DNA of 9,837 nt from Desulfobacteraceae bacterium. GTDB taxonomy: Bacteria; Desulfobacterota; DSM-4660; Desulfatiglandales; Desulfatiglandaceae. The stretch's first letter is position 1; every line of letters begins with the position of its first letter. The translations under genes and the position numbers were made by a program. The stretch covers positions 1 to 9,837 of the forward strand of contig DSCZ01000021.1 in assembly GCA_011048855.1 (NCBI GenBank), read 5' to 3'. The notes beneath the pieces were generated by a model, which was not told the origin of the DNA, did not search any database, and saw nothing but the letters and a program-made list of their open reading frames with translations. This document shows positions 6,784 through 9,837 of the stretch, in pieces.

Positions 6784-7425
6784 TCAATTAGAGACGATTT
6801 TCCACGAATGGGAACCGGCCCAGTCCGCTTCGACGGTTATTGTGTCATCGGGGAAAAGCTGGGCGACGCCTTCGGGGGTGCCGGTGTAGATGAGATCGCC
6901 GGGGAGGAGCTCCCAGATTCCACTCAGATAGGAAACGATCCGGGCCGGGGGAAAAATCATGTCAGCGGTGCAACCCTGTTGACGGACCTGGCCGTTTACT
7001 TTGCAGATGAAGGCCAGGTCATTGATGTCGGCTATTCTGCCGATTTCCACGATCGTGCCCAGGGGGGCGCTTTGCTCGAATGCCTTGGCTTTTTCCCATG
7101 GCAGGCCTCTCTTCTTGAGAGATGCCTGCACGTCCCGGAGTGTCAGGTCCAGCCCCAGCCCGACGCCGTCAATTAAATCGGCGGCCTGTTCGATGTTTAC
7201 ATTTACGCACCGACGCCCGATCCGGAGCACCACCTCCGCCTCATGATGGAGTTCTTTTCCGTGGGGTGGGAACCGGATTGCAGCGCCAGGCGGTACCAGG
7301 CAGTGGGGCGGTTTCATGAAAACAACCGGTTCCTCTGGAACCGGATTTCCCAGTTCAGCGGCATGTGCAACATAGTTTCTGCCTATACAAAAGATACGGG
7401 GTACATCGGGTTTGTGGTTTCCCAT
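6784..7425 (-). CDS. FAH-superfamily hydrolase, short form (YcgM/FAHD1-like acylpyruvase or decarboxylase)
   Basis: At 213 residues this is a single catalytic FAH domain without the N-terminal domain of the neighbouring paralogue. Length and sequence resemble E. coli YcgM and human FAHD1, which cleave acylpyruvates or decarboxylate oxaloacetate with Mg2+. IGRNYVAHAAELGNPVP (14-30) contains the HxxE catalytic pair (His 21, Glu 24). HHEAEVVL supplies metal ligands Glu 62 and Glu 64, and LDLTLRDVQ supplies Asp 93. The KKRGLPWEKAKAF stretch carries the conserved lysine (about 114), and YTGTPEGV (180-187) is the C-terminal signature. AAGGAGA (complement of 7431-7437) precedes the ATG by five bases. 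It lies between the longer FAH gene and the alcohol dehydrogenase on one presumed transcript. The exact reaction is not determined; isomerase or decarboxylase activity as in the HpaG family is also possible. Confidence 0.92.
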   Translation of the reverse strand: MGNHKPDVPRIFCIGRNYVAHAAELGNPVPEEPVVFMKPPHCLVPPGAAIRFPPHGKELHHEAEVVLRIGRRCVNVNIEQAADLIDGVGLGLDLTLRDVQASLKKRGLPWEKAKAFEQSAPLGTIVEIGRIADINDLAFICKVNGQVRQQGCTADMIFPPARIVSYLSGIWELLPGDLIYTGTPEGVAQLFPDDTITVEADWAGSHSWKIVSN

Positions 7426-7470
7426 GACAGTCTCCTTCTATTTTTTGTCAAAAAAATTATTCTTGGAATG

Positions 7471-8340
7471 TTATTCTGTTTTTACCGGGTTGATCAGTGG
7501 TTCAAAATTGTCTATCCGGCATTCCACGATATCCCCGTCTTTTACCGCAACGGCTCCCGGAGTTCCGGTGGATATGATATCACCGGGCAAAAGGGTCATC
7601 ACGCTGGAATGGAAGGATACGAGGAAATCCGGGGTAAAAGCCATGTTAGCCACAATATTTTCAGCGTGGATTCCACCATTTATGCATGTGGCAACCCTCA
7701 GGGCCAAAACATCCTCGATTTCGTCGAGGGTCAACACAACCGGGCCGAAACTGAAAAAGGTATCGAAGCTTTTGGACAGGGTCAGGTAGCGGGGGTTTTT
7801 CCTGAGAATATCTTCCGCTGTCATATCTATGACGCCAGTGAACCCGGCTGTGACTTCCCGCCATTTTTCTCTTGGAACGTCTTTGCACGTTTTTCCTATT
7901 ATAAGACCCAGCTCACCCTCGGCCGTCGTTTTTTCAGACTGTGCCGGAATGACGATGGGGTCCCCGTGCCCTACTATAGTTGTAGAGGGCTTCATGAAGC
8001 TCCCGGGGATCGAATCGGGGACTTTTTCGGACAGATCCGATGCATGTTCCCTGTAATTGAGGCCGATGCCCCAGATTTTAGAAGGATTTCTGTAGGGGGG
8101 AAGGTATCGTAGCCGTTGCGGAGGAAGGATATCTCGTCTCGCTTGTTCTGTGATGCCTTCTCCATTTTCCTTCCACCAGGAACTCATTTCCTCGAGGAGG
8201 CCGGAGTTGATGAGCTCCAGCATAAGCCGTGGCCATTTGACGCCGGCCTTCCTGTTCAAAGCGTCTACTGGAAGGGCTCCCTCGGGCGTGATTACTGAAA
8301 GAATTCCCCCCTCGGGGTGATGTATAGTTGCAAGTTTCAT
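7471..8340 (-). CDS. FAH-superfamily hydrolase/isomerase, long form
   Basis: This 289-residue protein has an N-terminal domain (about 1-80: KLATIHHPEGGILSVITPEG and following) before the catalytic FAH domain, the layout of proteins annotated as 2-hydroxyhepta-2,4-diene-1,7-dioate isomerase, ureidoglycolate lyase-like or 2-keto-3-deoxy acid hydrolases. Catalytic features are GIGLNYREHA (91-100, His 99), FMKPST (115-120), metal ligands Glu 141 and Glu 143 in TAEGELGLIIG, Asp 172 in VIDMTAED, Lys 190 in LSKSFDTF, and ISTGTPGAV (256-264). AGAGGA (complement of 8347-8352) lies six bases before the ATG. The start is 22 bases after the TolC-like stop. With the short FAH protein downstream it forms a tandem pair of different architecture. 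Likely acts on a keto- or enol-acid in the cytoplasm; the substrate is unknown. Confidence 0.92.
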   Translation of the reverse strand: MKLATIHHPEGGILSVITPEGALPVDALNRKAGVKWPRLMLELINSGLLEEMSSWWKENGEGITEQARRDILPPQRLRYLPPYRNPSKIWGIGLNYREHASDLSEKVPDSIPGSFMKPSTTIVGHGDPIVIPAQSEKTTAEGELGLIIGKTCKDVPREKWREVTAGFTGVIDMTAEDILRKNPRYLTLSKSFDTFFSFGPVVLTLDEIEDVLALRVATCINGGIHAENIVANMAFTPDFLVSFHSSVMTLLPGDIISTGTPGAVAVKDGDIVECRIDNFEPLINPVKTE

Positions 8341-8362
8341 CTTGGGTCCTCTCGGCGGACGC

Positions 8363-9837
8363 TTAAAATTTCGTGGATACCTCCCGGCCGGGCGCCCCTA
8401 TTCCACGTCGCTCGAGCAGGGATCCCTCCAGCCGATAGAAATCCACAAGAGCCTTCAAATAATCAACCACCGCCTCCACTTCGTTTATCCTACTCACGAG
8501 CAGGTCTCTTTGGGCCTGGGCGACAAGGAAGTTCGTGGACCTTCCGACGCGGAACTTTTCCGTTTCGATCCGCAGCTTTTCCTCCTGGAACTCACGTGTT
8601 GCACTGCTCGCCGCGATTTGCTCCCGGGTTCGTTCCACTTCGATATGCGCTTTTCGAACATCCATTTCGATAAGTTGTGAAAGATTATCCAGAGCCTTTC
8701 CAGACTGTTCCAGTTCAAGTCCGGCGCGTCTGTGCCGGGCTGCAGCATCGCGGTTGAACAGTGGGTATTGAACCTTTATCCCCAGGCCCACGTCGTAACC
8801 GTGGCCGGTCATGTCATTCAAGGAGCGGGCAAAAGATTCTGCGTATCCCGATTTCCCCAGTGTGACGAAAAGATCCATCACCGGGAGCAGCCCGTTCTTT
8901 GTTCGTACGATTTCTATTTCCCCCTTTTGGAAACTCAGGCGCGCCTGGTTTATTTCGGGCCTCATTTTCATGGCTACGGCCAGGTGCTGGTCTATCCCCT
9001 CAATCGTTACCTTTGGGAGTTCAGGAGGGTGGATGGGTTCGATCTCCCGGGACCAGTGGTCAAGGCCCGAGGGATTGACCAGTTGCAGCAGGCGCAGTTT
9101 CGCCATTTCCTTGGCCGATTTTGCGTCGATGATTTGTTGTTTCTGTTCGGCAACTTCCGCCTGTACAGCCGCCATTTCGGCTTCCGCCATCGCTCCGACA
9201 ATGATCATTTCTTTTGTTTCGGCAAGTTGCTGTTCCGCGACCTTCAGCGATTCTTCAACAATTTCAATTTTGCGGAGTGCGAGTGCATAATCCCAGTAAG
9301 CCTGTTCAACCTCCGCCACAAGGTGCTCGGCGAAACCCCTGAGCTCGTAGCTGGAGATCTGTGTTTCAAGCCTGGACTGTTTGAGTCTTGCCAGGTTGGC
9401 CTCTGTACCGTAACCGCGCATGAGAGCCTGCGTAAAGGTGAGGCCCAGCCGCGTCCTGGCGTCATATCGCGGAGTAAACCAATCGGAGTCACTTTTTTCA
9501 CCGGAAACCCCTACAGCTGCAGCGGTACCGGTGGGGAAATATTTTTTCAGCGAGATGCTTCCTTCGTGGAACTTGGTGATATCACTTCCGGCAGGCTGAG
9601 GTTCTTCGGTTTTTTCGGTGGAGATCGCGCCTTCGAAAACCGGGTCGAAAACCGATTTTTCCTGCTCTTCATAAGTAGCGCGAATAGGTGGATTGAATCG
9701 CTCGACTTCGAGCGACAGGTTATTGGAGACAGCCATGAGAATAGCATCACTTACGGTCAGCTCCAGCTGACCTGCCGTGGTGTTTTTCGTTGTTTCGGGA
9801 GGAGAGGATGTGGTTTCGCGTTCTGTGGGAATTACAC
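8363..9837 (-). CDS. TolC-family outer-membrane efflux protein, 5' end beyond the window
   Basis: The frame stays open to the right edge, so the ATG at 9736 is internal: codons upstream of it read LTVSDAILMAVSNNLSLEVER, the typical first helix of an outer-membrane factor. Signal peptide and true start lie outside; about 490 residues are visible. Two OEP repeats can be seen. The first includes LGLTFTQALMRGYG (97-110, counting from the ATG at 9736) and a long helical region at about 138-222. The second begins with RPEINQARLSFQKGE (259-273), followed by GLGIKVQYPLFNRDAAAR (317-334) and the strongly conserved EKFRVGRSTNFLV (393-405). The C terminus VVDYLKALVDFYRLEGSLL is characteristic. Such proteins form trimeric channels through the outer membrane for efflux pumps or type I secretion. 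The visible N-terminal flank is rich in Thr, Ser and Pro. It is the most upstream visible gene of the leftward cluster; partner pump genes may lie beyond the edge. Confidence 0.92.
   Translation of the reverse strand, partial: VIPTERETTSSPPETTKNTTAGQLELTVSDAILMAVSNNLSLEVERFNPPIRATYEEQEKSVFDPVFEGAISTEKTEEPQPAGSDITKFHEGSISLKKYFPTGTAAAVGVSGEKSDSDWFTPRYDARTRLGLTFTQALMRGYGTEANLARLKQSRLETQISSYELRGFAEHLVAEVEQAYWDYALALRKIEIVEESLKVAEQQLAETKEMIIVGAMAEAEMAAVQAEVAEQKQQIIDAKSAKEMAKLRLLQLVNPSGLDHWSREIEPIHPPELPKVTIEGIDQHLAVAMKMRPEINQARLSFQKGEIEIVRTKNGLLPVMDLFVTLGKSGYAESFARSLNDMTGHGYDVGLGIKVQYPLFNRDAAARHRRAGLELEQSGKALDNLSQLIEMDVRKAHIEVERTREQIAASSATREFQEEKLRIETEKFRVGRSTNFLVAQAQRDLLVSRINEVEAVVDYLKALVDFYRLEGSLLERRGIGAPGREVSTKF

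Noticed and set aside
7440..7475. TTGACA-like -35 hexamer on the minus strand before the short FAH gene
   Set aside because: At 17 bases spacing the -10 position would fall on the start codon of the short FAH gene and does not resemble TATAAT; the A/T runs around it are enough to explain the match.
7243..8112. 289-codon open frame on the plus strand across both FAH genes
   Set aside because: It lies antisense to two genes with complete catalytic motifs, has no recognisable domain or ribosome-binding site, and its composition follows the opposite strand's codons.
8811..9290. 159-codon Ser/Ala-rich plus-strand frame opposite the TolC-like gene
   Set aside because: The serine and alanine richness is what the reverse complement of a Gln/Glu/Ala-rich helical protein gives; there is no supporting start signal.

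Overview
The window looks like a piece of chromosome from a Gram-negative, probably strictly anaerobic bacterium. A TolC-type outer-membrane channel argues for a Gram-negative envelope. An intact aldehyde:ferredoxin oxidoreductase (AOR) family enzyme, a tungsten- or molybdenum-pterin iron-sulfur protein, argues for an anaerobic lifestyle. Desulfobacterota would fit, but that is inference from gene content only. Ribosome-binding sites are strong and easy to read. Genes are tightly packed, and both window edges cut through genes.

Left half, plus strand (1-5535). This is an ABC importer of the nitrate/sulfonate/taurine (NMT1/TauABC/SsuABC) superfamily in the order ATPase (3' end only), substrate-binding protein (SBP), permease, permease, ATPase, followed after 115 bases by the AOR gene. 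Two different permeases and two different ATPases suggest a heteromeric importer. The downstream ATPase has Asn in place of the switch (H-loop) histidine, while the upstream ATPase keeps His. The SBP gene has lost its 5' part: a perfect Shine-Dalgarno sequence is present, but the signal peptide and most of the N-terminal lobe are missing. A clean 11-bp stem-loop separates the SBP from the first permease. A weaker bulged stem separates the second ATPase from AOR.

Right half, minus strand (9837-5587). A four-gene cluster reads leftward: a TolC-family outer-membrane protein (5' end outside the window), two fumarylacetoacetate hydrolase (FAH) superfamily enzymes of different architecture, and an iron-type alcohol dehydrogenase. 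The gaps are 22, 45 and 24 bases and each gene has its own Shine-Dalgarno, so this is very likely an operon. It converges on the AOR gene with only 51 bases between stop codons.

Taken together, the window pairs uptake of a small organic molecule with aldehyde/acid redox chemistry (AOR, alcohol dehydrogenase), C-C bond cleavage or isomerisation of keto-acids (two FAH proteins) and export (TolC-like channel). No substrate can be read from the sequence. No tRNA, rRNA, CRISPR array, insertion sequence or other mobile element was seen.
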